64,000 nt of DNA from Streptomyces mayonensis (GTDB lineage: Bacteria > Actinomycetota > Actinomycetes > Streptomycetales > Streptomycetaceae). The position numbers were made by a program, and so were the translations under genes. The notes beneath the pieces were generated by a model. That model saw nothing but the letters and a program-made list of their open reading frames with translations. It did no database searches and was not told the DNA's origin. The stretch lies in the NCBI RefSeq assembly GCF_018982965.1, contig NZ_JACBYP010000019.1:29310-93309 (forward strand), in the 5' to 3' direction. Each line of letters opens with the position of its first letter. The stretch's first letter is position 1. Shown here piece by piece: positions 17,002-25,470 of this stretch.

Positions 17002-18252
17002 TCAGACCGCGTTCACCGGGTGCCGCACGACCGCGTCGAACAGATAGCCCTGTGTGTTGTGGACGGTGGCCTCCGGCTGCGTACGGCCCGTGGTGTCCGT
17101 CGCGCGCGCCAGCAGGGTGTACGGTCCGGGCGCCGGCGGCCGCCAGTGGGTGGACCAGCGGACCCAGCCGTCGCGCCGGGGTGCGTCGTGCAGCCGGGCC
17201 GCGCGCCAGGTGGTGCCCGAGTCGGTGCTGACCTCGACGCGTACGACGCCGCCCGCGCCAGACCAGGAGCGGCCGGTGAGGCGGTGGGCGACACCGGCCC
17301 TCAGGTCGGCCTGCCCGTCCAGCTCCCAGGCGCTCTTGATCGTCTGCCGGGTCAGCGGCGCACTCCCCTCGTCGGGGTACGCGTCGCCGAACAGGCGGTA
17401 GAAGTCGGTGTTCCACGGCGAGTACAGCGGCTCGGCGGAGACCTCGATGTCGCCCACCCACTTGACCGACGCGATGCCGATCCAGGAGGGGACCAGGACG
17501 CGTACGGGGTGGCCGTGGTCGGGCGGCAGGGGTTCGCCGTTCATTTCGTAGGCGAGCAGCACGTCGTCGAGGGCCTTGGACAGGGGCAGCGGCCGGCGGA
17601 CCCGGCCCAGGTTGGTGCCGTCGTCGGTGACGTAGTCGGCGTCGAGGCCGCGGGGCAGGACGTCCACGGCCCGCCTGCTCAGCCCGGCCCGCCCGAGGAC
17701 GTCGGCCAGCCGGACCCCGCGCCAGCGGGCGACGCCGATCGCGCCGAGGGTCCAGGCGGTGCCGCTGACGGGCTGCCGCTGCTGACTGGTGAAGAAGCTG
17801 CGGCCGTTCCCGGCGCACTCGACGAACGCGCTGTGCGTGACGGACGGCAGCTTCCTGAGGTCGGCCAGGGTGAAGTCGACGGTGCGGTCACGGGTGAGGC
17901 CGTCGCCGTGGACGGTGAGGGCCCAGTCCGACGCCGACAGGGTGGGGGTCGCGGTGTGGTTGCGGACGAAGAAGCGGTCGTTGGGCGTGTGGTAGCCGGT
18001 CCCCGCCAGTGCGGCGAACCGGGTCTCGGCGTTCGTGCCGCGGACGGTGAACCGGTCGTCGGGCAGGGGCTTGACGATGCCGGGCGCGGCGGCGGCCGCC
18101 GGTGTGCCGAGCGCGACGGGGGCGGCACCGGCGAGGCCCGCTGCGGCCAGGAGCCGGAGCATGTCGCGCCGTGAGACGCCGTCGGCCCGCGCCTCGCCGG
18201 CCAGCCACTGGCGGAGTCTGCGGCGGTCGTAGGCGGATTCGGACGTACGCAT
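17002..18252 (-). CDS. Tat-exported sulfite-oxidase-like molybdopterin oxidoreductase
   Basis: This 416-residue protein has a Tat signal (GVSRRDMLRLLAAAGLAGAA) behind a 25-residue basic leader. The molybdopterin domain of the sulfite oxidase family follows, with its molybdenum-ligating Cys146 in FVECAGNGRSFF. The PPDHGHPVRVLVPSWIG and SVKWVGDIEV segments belong to the same domain. A C-terminal Mo-co dimerisation domain follows (VVRVEVSTDSGTTWRAARL). It should act outside the membrane, oxidising sulfite or reducing S/N-oxides. Family members differ in direction, so the reaction is uncertain. A short cysteine-containing leader ORF lies 176 nt upstream on the same strand, hinting at sulfur control. 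Start 18252 is chosen over 18282. Confidence 0.85.
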   Translation of the reverse strand: MRTSESAYDRRRLRQWLAGEARADGVSRRDMLRLLAAAGLAGAAPVALGTPAAAAAPGIVKPLPDDRFTVRGTNAETRFAALAGTGYHTPNDRFFVRNHTATPTLSASDWALTVHGDGLTRDRTVDFTLADLRKLPSVTHSAFVECAGNGRSFFTSQQRQPVSGTAWTLGAIGVARWRGVRLADVLGRAGLSRRAVDVLPRGLDADYVTDDGTNLGRVRRPLPLSKALDDVLLAYEMNGEPLPPDHGHPVRVLVPSWIGIASVKWVGDIEVSAEPLYSPWNTDFYRLFGDAYPDEGSAPLTRQTIKSAWELDGQADLRAGVAHRLTGRSWSGAGGVVRVEVSTDSGTTWRAARLHDAPRRDGWVRWSTHWRPPAPGPYTLLARATDTTGRTQPEATVHNTQGYLFDAVVRHPVNAV

Positions 18253-18428
18253 GACGGCCTGCCTTTCGCAGGAGGGGCGCACAGGAGCGGTTCTGCGCGA
18301 GTGGAGGAAGTGCCCGTCCCCGCCGGAGGGCGCGCCGGGGTGAGGGTGTGCGGGCGGGACAGCGACGACCGGGACGAGCAGTCAACCGGTCAACAGGGCC
18401 CGGTGCAGGGGCGGTCAGGCGGTGGGGA

Positions 18429-18497
18429 TCAACAACAGCCGTACGGCAGGGGCGCGCGGAACCGCGGGGCGGCGAGGCGGCACAGGCTGCGGATCAT
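18429..18497 (-). CDS. Putative cysteine leader peptide upstream of the sulfite-oxidase-like gene
   Basis: This 22-codon ORF has Cys at positions 6, 21 and 22, the last two directly before the stop (PLPYGCC). A TACGAT -10 element lies on this strand at 18504-18509. Only 6 nt separate it from the ATG, so the mRNA would start at or next to the start codon and be leaderless. No ribosome site is present. Actinobacterial leader peptides with terminal Cys are known to sense cysteine shortage by ribosome stalling. Whether this one is translated is untested. Confidence 0.5.
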   Translation of the reverse strand: MIRSLCRLAAPRFRAPLPYGCC

Positions 18498-18636
18498 GGC
18501 GACATCGTACGGAACGAGCGCGCTCCGCGGAACGGAGGGGGCCCGGCCCTTTGCGCGGCGGTGCGCCAAGGGCGCCACGGCTCGGTGCACCGGTGCCGCG
18601 TGAGCCGCGCCGGAGACGGGGCGGCCGTTCCCTGCT

Positions 18637-18665
18637 TTGACATCCTTCGCCGGTTCGTTCATATT
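18637..18665 (+). promoter_or_regulatory. Promoter of the family-5 ABC operon leader
   Basis: TTGACA (18637-18642), a 17-bp spacer and CATATT (18660-18665) form a good promoter. The predicted start of transcription (about 18672) is at the ATG of the leader peptide at 18673, so a leaderless transcript is expected. Confidence 0.65.
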
Positions 18666-18672
18666 CCTAGTC

Positions 18673-18765
18673 ATGTCGTCTGCCCACGCCTCCGCACGCG
18701 CCGCCATCGAGCTGGCGCTGATCGGCGTGACCCCGCTCTGCGTGGCCGACATCATCTGTCGCTGA
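18673..18765 (+). CDS. Putative cysteine leader peptide of the family-5 ABC operon
   Basis: This is a 30-codon ORF with Cys23 and Cys29, ending CVADIICR and then stop. It resembles the small actinobacterial leader peptides with a Cys-rich end found before sulfur-related operons. It begins at the predicted +1 of a strong promoter. The transporter operon starts 196 nt further on. A small hairpin (CGTCCCG/CGGGACG, 18919-18937) lies 24 nt before that start and could serve as the switch that stalling controls. Confidence 0.6.
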   Translation: MSSAHASARAAIELALIGVTPLCVADIICR

Positions 18766-18961
18766 CGTCCGCCTCCGGCGCGTACGTCGCGTTCCTCGAC
18801 CTCACGACCCCGCCTTCCCGTGCCTCCCGCGCCTGTGCCGTGGGGCGGTCGGTGTCCGGCGGTCCGCGTGCCCGTGCCGGGGCGGATTCCTCCGACAACT
18901 CCTTCCCCGTGTCACCGTCGTCCCGCGATCCGGGACGGTTCTTCCGAGAGGTCGTCTTCCG

Positions 18962-20686
18962 ATGCGTCATCCGTCCCGCAGAACGCGCCGCGCCGCCGCC
19001 GCGTTGACCGTGAGCCTGATCGTGACGGCCGGTGCGGCCGCCTGCGGGCCCGAGGACAACGATGCCAAGACCGGCGGCGCCGACGGCGATCCGCAGAAGG
19101 GCGGCACCCTGACCGTCCTCAACGCCCAGCCGCAGGTGGACTTCGACCCCGCGCGCCTGTACACGTCCGGCGGCGGCAACGTCCCCTCGCTCGTCTTCCG
19201 CACGCTCACCACCCGCAACCGCGAGGACGGCGCCAAGGGCACCGAGGTCGTGCCCGACCTCGCCACGGACACCGGCCGTCCCAACAAGGACGCCACCGTG
19301 TGGACGTACACCCTCAAGGAGGGCCTGAAGTACGAGGACGGCACGAAGATCACCTCGGCCGACGTCAAGTACGGCATCGAGCGCTCCTTCGCCGCCGAGC
19401 TGTCCGGCGGCGCCCCCTACCTGCGGGACTGGCTGATCGGCGGGGCCGACTACCAGGGGCCTTACAAGGACAAGGGCAAGGGCCTCGACTCGATCGAGAC
19501 GCCGGACGAGCGCACCATCGTCTTCCACCTGAACAAGCCCGAGGGCGAGTTCCCCTTCCTGGCCACCCAGACACAGTTCACGCCGGTGCCGAAGTCCGCC
19601 GACAAGGGCACCAAGTACGAGGAGCACCCGGTCTCCTCCGGGCCGTACAAGGTCGTCCGGAACGAGAACGACGGCGAGCGGCTGGTCCTGGAGCGCAACG
19701 AGCACTGGTCCGAGAAGACCGACGCGGAGCGCAAGGCCTATCCGGACCGCATCGACGTCCGCTCGGGTCTGGACTCCTCGGTCATCAACCAGCGGCTGTC
19801 CGCCTCCCAGGGCGCCGACGCGGCCGCCGTCACCACCGACACCAATCTGGGGCCGGCCGAACTCGCCAAGGTCAGCGGCGACAAGGAGCTGGCGGCCCGG
19901 GTGGGCACCGGTCACTTCGGCTACACCAACTACATCGCCTTCAACCCGAAGGTGAAGCCCTTCGACGACCCGAAGGTGCGCCAGGCGATCGCCTACGCCG
20001 TCGACCGCACCTCCGTGATCAACGCGGCCGGCGGTTCCTCGCTCGCCGAGCCCGCGACCACCTACCTGCCGAACCAGAAGTCCTTCGGGTACACGGCCTA
20101 CGACCACTTCCCGGCCGGCGAGTCGGGCAACCCGGCCAAGGCGAAGGAGCTGCTGAAGGAGGCCGGTCACGCCGACGGTCTCACGGTGACGCTCACCCAC
20201 TCCAACGCCAAGGACTTCGAGACCAGCCCGGAGATCGCCACCGCCCTCCAGGACGCGCTGAAGAAGGCCGGCATCACGGTGCAGCTGGAGGGCCTGGAGG
20301 ACAACGACTACAAGGACACCATCCACGGCAGCAAGACCGAGCCCGGGTTCTTCCTGGCCCACTGGGGTGCCGACTGGCCGTCCGGCGGGCCGTTCCTGGC
20401 CCCCATCTTCGACGGCCGGCAGATCGTGCGGGACGGCGCCAACTTCAACACCGGTTTCCTGGACGACAAGTCGGTCAACGACGAGATCGACGCCATCAAC
20501 AAGCTCACCGACCTCGACGAGGCGGCGAAGCGCTGGGGCGCCCTGGACAAGAGGATCGGTGAGCGGGCGCTGACGGTGCCGCTGTTCCACCCCGTGTACA
20601 AGCGGCTGTACGGCAAGGACGTCAAGAACGTCGTGATCAGCGACTGGACCGGTGTGCTGGACGTCTCCCAGGTCGCGGTGAAGTAG
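18962..20686 (+). CDS. Family-5 ABC transporter substrate-binding lipoprotein
   Basis: This 574-residue exported lipoprotein has a signal peptide rich in Arg then Ala/Val and a lipobox ending AAACG. The mature protein is an Opp/Dpp/Nik-type binding protein: GGTLTVLNAQPQVDFDPARL opens the fold, with VWTYTLKEGLKYEDGT and FDDPKVRQAIAYAVDR typical of the family. Ligands in this family include peptides, nickel chelates, glutathione and plant sugars. A cysteine leader peptide upstream favours a sulfur-containing peptide, but this is inference. It starts an operon of four overlapping genes (SBP, permease, permease, fused ATPase). Confidence 0.9.
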   Translation: MRHPSRRTRRAAAALTVSLIVTAGAAACGPEDNDAKTGGADGDPQKGGTLTVLNAQPQVDFDPARLYTSGGGNVPSLVFRTLTTRNREDGAKGTEVVPDLATDTGRPNKDATVWTYTLKEGLKYEDGTKITSADVKYGIERSFAAELSGGAPYLRDWLIGGADYQGPYKDKGKGLDSIETPDERTIVFHLNKPEGEFPFLATQTQFTPVPKSADKGTKYEEHPVSSGPYKVVRNENDGERLVLERNEHWSEKTDAERKAYPDRIDVRSGLDSSVINQRLSASQGADAAAVTTDTNLGPAELAKVSGDKELAARVGTGHFGYTNYIAFNPKVKPFDDPKVRQAIAYAVDRTSVINAAGGSSLAEPATTYLPNQKSFGYTAYDHFPAGESGNPAKAKELLKEAGHADGLTVTLTHSNAKDFETSPEIATALQDALKKAGITVQLEGLEDNDYKDTIHGSKTEPGFFLAHWGADWPSGGPFLAPIFDGRQIVRDGANFNTGFLDDKSVNDEIDAINKLTDLDEAAKRWGALDKRIGERALTVPLFHPVYKRLYGKDVKNVVISDWTGVLDVSQVAVK

Positions 20687-20690
20687 TCCC

Positions 20691-21689
20691 ATGAGCGAGG
20701 CCCAAGTGGTCTCCGAGGGCGCGCGGGCGGGTACCGGCATGGTGCTCGCCCCCGCCTCGGGGGCCCGACAGTTCTGGCGGCGGCTGCGCGCGCAGCGGGC
20801 CGCCCTCGTGGCGGCGTCGGTCGTCGCGCTGCTCGTCCTGGTCGCGCTCGCCGCTCCGCTGCTCACCGCGCTGGAGGGGCAGAACCCGACCACGTACCAC
20901 CCCGGCCTCGTCGACTCCGCGCGCGGCGGGGTGCCCGTCGGCGCGCTCGGCGGCATGAGCGGCGAGCACTGGCTCGGCGTCGAACCGCAGACCGGCCGGG
21001 ACCTGTTCGCCCGGCTCGTGCACGGAGCCCGGGTCTCGCTCGGCGTGGCGCTGGCTGCGACGCTCGTGCAGGTGGCCGTCGGCGTCGTCGTGGGCATCGC
21101 GGCGGGGCTCGGCAACCGGTGGGTGGACCAGGCGCTCAGCCGGTTCACCGACGTGGTGGTGGCGCTGCCGCTGATGGTGATGTCCCTGGCGCTGCTCGCG
21201 GTCGTGCCCGGCGGCTTCCCGCGTCCGGTGCTGGTCGCGGGCGTGATCGGGCTGATCGGATGGGGTTCCGTCGCCAAGATCGTGCGGGCGGGGACGCTGA
21301 CGCTCAAGCAGCTCGACCACGTGGCCGCGGCCCGGCTCAGCGGGTGGGGTTCCTGGCACATCGCGCGCCGCGAGCTGCTGCCCGCGCTCGCCGCGCCGGT
21401 CATCACCTACGCCGCGCTCCTGGTACCGGTCAACATCAGCGCCGAGGCCGCGCTGAGCTTCCTCGGCGCCGGAGTGAAGCCTCCGACGCCGTCGTGGGGG
21501 CAGATGCTCACGTCGGCGAACGTCTGGTACCAGGCGGCGCCGCAGTATCTGCTGCTGCCCGCGGGCCTGTTGTTCGTCACCGTGCTCGCCCTGACCGTCC
21601 TCGGCGACGGTGTGCGCCGCGCCCTGGACCCGCGGGCGGCATCCCGGCTCGCCGTGGGCACCGGCCGCCGAAAGGAGGCGCGGGCATGA
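20691..21689 (+). CDS. ABC transporter permease, DppC type
   Basis: This 332-residue membrane protein has an N-terminal helix that anchors a periplasmic loop (AAPLLTALEGQNPTTYHPGL), then five helices. The EAA-like loop is VRAGTLTLKQLDHVAAARLSG. The C-terminal segment EAALSFLGAGVKPPTPSWGQ is diagnostic for DppC/OppC. It starts 4 bp after the binding protein gene, and its stop overlaps the next start (ATGA). The unusual gene order puts DppC before DppB. Confidence 0.9.
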   Translation: MSEAQVVSEGARAGTGMVLAPASGARQFWRRLRAQRAALVAASVVALLVLVALAAPLLTALEGQNPTTYHPGLVDSARGGVPVGALGGMSGEHWLGVEPQTGRDLFARLVHGARVSLGVALAATLVQVAVGVVVGIAAGLGNRWVDQALSRFTDVVVALPLMVMSLALLAVVPGGFPRPVLVAGVIGLIGWGSVAKIVRAGTLTLKQLDHVAAARLSGWGSWHIARRELLPALAAPVITYAALLVPVNISAEAALSFLGAGVKPPTPSWGQMLTSANVWYQAAPQYLLLPAGLLFVTVLALTVLGDGVRRALDPRAASRLAVGTGRRKEARA

Positions 21690-22693
21690 GCGTCCTGCAC
21701 GGCTTCCTCGGCTTCACGCTGCGCCGCACCCTCGGCGCCGTCGTCACGCTGCTCGCGATCTCGGTCATCGTGTACGTCGTCTTCTACGCCGCTCCCGGCG
21801 ACGTCGCCCAGATCACCTGCGGGCCGCGCTGCTCGCCCGCCCAGGTGCGGCAGGTGACCGAGCAACTGCGGCTCGACGACCCGCTGTACGTCCGCTACCT
21901 GCACTTCCTCCAGGGCCTGTTCGTCGGCCACGACTACTCGACCGGCACCTCCGTGGAGCACTGCTCCGCGCCGTGCCTGGGCCTGTCGTACCAGAGCGAC
22001 CAGCAGGTCACGCAGCTGATCTGGGCCAAGCTGCCGGTCACCGGTTCGCTGGCGCTCGGGGCGATGGTGCTGTGGCTGCTGCTGGGGGTGGGCACCGGAG
22101 TTCTCGCCGCCTGGCGGCGCGGACGGCTGGACGAGCGGATCCTGACGGGCGTCACGCTGGCCGGCTGGGCCACGCCCGTGTTCGTCATCGGCCTGCTGCT
22201 GATGATCGTGGTCTGCGGCCAGTTGGAGCTGCTGCCGTTCCCGCAGTACGTGCCGTTCACCGAGGATCCCGAGCAGTGGGCGTGGAACCTGCTGCTGCCC
22301 TGGCTGTCGCTGGCCCTCATCGAGGCCGCCAAGTACGCCCGGCTGACCCGGTCGGCCATGCTGGAGACACTGGCGGAGGACCATGTGCGCACCTTCCGTG
22401 CCTACGGCGTCGGGGAGCGCAGGATCGTGGGCCGGCATGCGCTGCGCGGCGCGGTCGGGCCGCTGATCGCGCTGAACGCAAACGACCTGGGCTCGCTGTT
22501 CGGCGGGGCCGTGCTCACCGAGTCGCTGTTCGGGCTGCCGGGCATCGGGCGGGAGCTGGTGCACGCCGTGAACGTGGTGGACCTGCCGGTCGTCGTCGGC
22601 ATGGTCCTGCTGACCGGCTTCTTCGTGGTACTCGCCAACGCCGTCGCGGACGTGCTGTTCGCGGTGGCCGACCGGAGGACGGTGCTGTCGTGA
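21686..22693 (+). CDS. ABC transporter permease, DppB type
   Basis: This 335-residue protein has six predicted helices. The DppB opening (LRRTLGAVVTLLAISVIVYV, PGD) and the C-terminal GGAVLTESLFGLPGIGREL motif are clear. A long Cys-containing extracellular loop (ITCGPRCSPAQVR and VEHCSAPCLGL) has four cysteines that could form disulfides, uncommon for DppB. AAAGGAGG precedes the ATG. The stop overlaps the GTG of the ATPase gene. Confidence 0.9.
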   Translation: MSVLHGFLGFTLRRTLGAVVTLLAISVIVYVVFYAAPGDVAQITCGPRCSPAQVRQVTEQLRLDDPLYVRYLHFLQGLFVGHDYSTGTSVEHCSAPCLGLSYQSDQQVTQLIWAKLPVTGSLALGAMVLWLLLGVGTGVLAAWRRGRLDERILTGVTLAGWATPVFVIGLLLMIVVCGQLELLPFPQYVPFTEDPEQWAWNLLLPWLSLALIEAAKYARLTRSAMLETLAEDHVRTFRAYGVGERRIVGRHALRGAVGPLIALNANDLGSLFGGAVLTESLFGLPGIGRELVHAVNVVDLPVVVGMVLLTGFFVVLANAVADVLFAVADRRTVLS

Positions 22694-24321
22694 GTCTGGT
22701 CGAAGTCACCGGTCTGTCGGTCGCGTTCGGGTCCGTACGGGCCGTCGAGGACCTGTCCTTCCGGCTGGAGAAGGGCGCGGCGCTCGGTCTGGTCGGCGAG
22801 TCGGGCTCCGGCAAGTCCACGGTGGCGTCCGCGCTCCTCGGCCTGCACCGGGACACGGGTGCCGTCGTCGACGGCACGGTCCGGGTCGCCGGGGTGGACG
22901 TGAGCTCGGCGTCCGAACGGGAGCTGCGGGGCCTGCGCGGCGCGAGGGCCGCGATGGTGTTCCAGGACCCGCTGTCGTCCCTCGACCCGTACTACGCGGT
23001 CGGCGACCAGATCGCCGAGGTGTACCGCGTGCACCACCCTGCGTCGCGCCGGGCGGCCCGGGCGCGCGCGGTGGAGGTCCTGGACCGGGTCGGCATCCCC
23101 GACGCCGGGCGCCGGTCGCGGGCTCGCCCGCACGAGTTCAGCGGCGGCATGCGCCAGCGGGCCCTGATCGCCATGGCCCTGGCCTGCGGGCCGGACCTCC
23201 TCGTCGCCGACGAGCCCACCACCGCGCTCGACGTCACCGTCCAGGCCCAGATCCTCGACCTGCTGCACACGCTGCGCGAGGAGACGGGCATGGGGCTGCT
23301 GCTCGTCACGCACGACGTGGGGGTCGCCGCGGAGAACGTCGACGAGGTGCTGGTCATGCGGCACGGCCGCGCCGTCGAGCACGGCCCCGTCGGCTCCGTC
23401 CTGGGCTCCCCGGCCGCGGCGTACACCCGGGCGCTGCTCAAGTCCGTGCCCCGGGTGGACGTGCCCCGGCCCGCCGCCCTGGCCGGGACGGCGCCGTCGG
23501 GGTCGGCGGGGCCGGCGGGGCCGGCGTCCGGCGCAGCGGTCCTGGAGGCCACCGGGCTGCGCCGGGTCTTCGGCCGCGGGGCGAAGGCGTTCACGGCGGT
23601 CGACGACGTGTCGCTCGAGGTGCGCCGCGGCGAGGCCCTGGGCGTCGTCGGGGAGAGCGGCAGCGGCAAGACCACGCTCGGCCGCATGCTGGTGGGACTG
23701 CTCGAGCCGACCGCGGGTCTGGTCCGCCACGAGGGGGTGGCCGTGTCCGGGGTGCGCCCGGACGTCCAGATGATCTTCCAGGACCCCGTCTCCTCGCTCA
23801 ACCCCCGCCGCAGCGTGGGTGAGTCGGTCGCCGACCCGCTGCGGGCGCGCGGCGAACGGGGCCCGGCCGTCCGTGCCCGGGTCGCCGGGCTGCTGGAGCG
23901 GGTCGGTCTGGACCCGGCCCACCACGACCGCTATCCCCACGAGTTCAGCGGGGGCCAGCGGCAACGGGTCGGCATCGCCCGCGCGCTGGCCGCCGGGCCG
24001 CGCGTCCTGGTGTGCGACGAACCGGTCTCCGCGCTCGACGTGACGACGCAGGCACAGGTGGTGGAACTGCTCGACGAACTGCGGCGCGAGCTGGGTCTCG
24101 CCCTGGTGTTCATCGCCCACGACCTGGCCGTGGTACGCCGCGTCAGCGACCGGCTGGCGGTGATGCGGCACGGCAGGGTGGTGGAGTACGGCCCGGCCGA
24201 CGAGATCTACGAGTCCCCGAGCGACCCGTACACCAGGCAGCTGCTGGCCGCCGTGCCCGCGCTGGATCCGGACCTCGCGGCGCTGCGCCGCGCGGAGCGC
24301 CGGGAGGCGGCCACGACCTGA
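22690..24321 (+). CDS. Fused DppD-DppF ABC transporter ATPase
   Basis: This 543-residue protein contains two complete nucleotide-binding domains in tandem. The first has Walker A GESGSGKST, signature FSGGMRQR and Walker B LLVADEPTTALD. The second has GESGSGKTT, FSGGQRQR and VLVCDEPVSALD. A Pro/Ala/Gly linker near residue 260-285 joins them. It powers the preceding permeases at the cytosolic face. The GTG start overlaps the DppB stop. All catalytic residues look intact in both halves, in contrast to the siderophore exporters at the other end of the window. Confidence 0.92.
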   Translation: MSLVEVTGLSVAFGSVRAVEDLSFRLEKGAALGLVGESGSGKSTVASALLGLHRDTGAVVDGTVRVAGVDVSSASERELRGLRGARAAMVFQDPLSSLDPYYAVGDQIAEVYRVHHPASRRAARARAVEVLDRVGIPDAGRRSRARPHEFSGGMRQRALIAMALACGPDLLVADEPTTALDVTVQAQILDLLHTLREETGMGLLLVTHDVGVAAENVDEVLVMRHGRAVEHGPVGSVLGSPAAAYTRALLKSVPRVDVPRPAALAGTAPSGSAGPAGPASGAAVLEATGLRRVFGRGAKAFTAVDDVSLEVRRGEALGVVGESGSGKTTLGRMLVGLLEPTAGLVRHEGVAVSGVRPDVQMIFQDPVSSLNPRRSVGESVADPLRARGERGPAVRARVAGLLERVGLDPAHHDRYPHEFSGGQRQRVGIARALAAGPRVLVCDEPVSALDVTTQAQVVELLDELRRELGLALVFIAHDLAVVRRVSDRLAVMRHGRVVEYGPADEIYESPSDPYTRQLLAAVPALDPDLAALRRAERREAATT

Positions 24322-24343
24322 CCACCTGGCCTCACGGCGGAAA

Positions 24344-24357
24344 CTACAGTGCTGTAG
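24344..24357. promoter_or_regulatory. Palindrome CTACAGTGCTGTAG
   Basis: The arms CTACAG/CTGTAG flank a 2-bp centre within an unusually A-rich stretch (AAACTACAGTGCTGTAGAAAA), 94 bp before the channel gene. The pattern resembles CopY/BlaI-family operators (TACA-N2/3-TGTA). No gene of that family is adjacent. Confidence 0.45.
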
Positions 24358-24450
24358 AAAATGCCTCCTGGACATGATCGTCGGCAGGCCGGCCGCTCGA
24401 CCGGGCAGGTCGGGGGCGTGCCGCGCACGTGAGGGAGACGAGGCAGCACG

Positions 24451-25470
24451 ATGCCCGAAGAGCAAGTCAACGCCCGCCGCCGGGCCCTGGCCCGGCGGTG
24501 CGGGGCCGTCGTCGACGCGCGGTGGTTCGCCGTCGCCGTGTTCGCGCTGATCCTCGTCAACGCGGCACTGCTGGGGGTGGAGACGTACTCCGGACTGGTC
24601 GCCGCGTGGCACCACTGGTTACGCCTGGCCGAGCACGTCTGCCTCGCCGCGTTCACCGTGGAGATCCTGCTGCGGCTGGGGGCGCACGCGGACCGGCCCC
24701 GCGACTTCTTCCGGGACCCGTGGAACATGTTCGACCTGGCCGTGGTCCTGTGCGCGTTCCTGCCGGTGGTGCGCGAGAACACCACGGTCCTGCGGCTGCT
24801 GCGGCTGGCCCGGGTGCTGCGCACGGCGCGTTTCCTGCCGCAGTTGCGCATCGTGCTGCTCGCGGTGGTCCGCAGCCTGCCGGGCACGCTGAGCTTCCTG
24901 CTGGTCGGCGCGCTGCTGCTGTACGTGTACGCGATGGTGGGCTGGGTCTTCTTCGGCCGGCAGGACCCCGAACACTACGGTTCCCTCGGGCGCGCGGTGC
25001 TCACCCTCTTCCTGCTGATGACCCTGGACGGCATCGGCGACGCGGTCCACGCGGGCCTGGGCATCTCCCGTTGGAGCCTGCTCTATTACGCCTCCTACGT
25101 CCTCCTCGCGTCCTTCGTCCTCGTCAACGTGCTCATCGGTGTCGTCCTCACCTCCCTGGACGAGGCGCGGGAGCTGGACGGGGAGCAGCCGCCGGACGCT
25201 CCCCCGCGCCCCGGGCCGCCCTCGGTGGAGCACCCGTTGCTGCTCCGGCGCATCGAGGCGGTCCGGCGGTCCCTGGACGACCTTGAACACGACCTCGCGC
25301 GCTCGGCGGCCGCGCCGCCGTCCGCCGCCGCCCCGCCCGCCGCCTCCACCCCGTCCACCGTCACGGCACCCCTGCTCGCGGCGCCCGACCGGGCGCGTAC
25401 CGTCCGGCCGTATGGAACCACTTTCTCCTCCGACGCCCCCGTCCGGCAGCCCCCGGCCCCGGGCGCGTGA
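24451..25470 (+). CDS. Voltage-gated-type cation channel (BacNav-like)
   Basis: This 339-residue membrane protein has a six-helix layout. S1-S3 lie at about residues 20-110, followed by a charged S4 (VLRLLRLARVLRTARFLPQLR) with Arg every third or fourth residue, then S5, a pore helix and S6. The pore reads LFLLMTLDGIGDAV, aligning with the TLESWAS filter of NaChBac but with Asp-Gly-Ile-Gly-Asp instead. An Arg/Glu-rich C-terminal helix (LLRRIEAVRRSLDDLEHDLA) could form the tetramer coiled coil. The last 60 residues are Pro/Ala-rich. Ion selectivity cannot be told from sequence. The 3' end overlaps the next gene by 59 bp. Confidence 0.82.
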   Translation: MPEEQVNARRRALARRCGAVVDARWFAVAVFALILVNAALLGVETYSGLVAAWHHWLRLAEHVCLAAFTVEILLRLGAHADRPRDFFRDPWNMFDLAVVLCAFLPVVRENTTVLRLLRLARVLRTARFLPQLRIVLLAVVRSLPGTLSFLLVGALLLYVYAMVGWVFFGRQDPEHYGSLGRAVLTLFLLMTLDGIGDAVHAGLGISRWSLLYYASYVLLASFVLVNVLIGVVLTSLDEARELDGEQPPDAPPRPGPPSVEHPLLLRRIEAVRRSLDDLEHDLARSAAAPPSAAAPPAASTPSTVTAPLLAAPDRARTVRPYGTTFSSDAPVRQPPAPGA

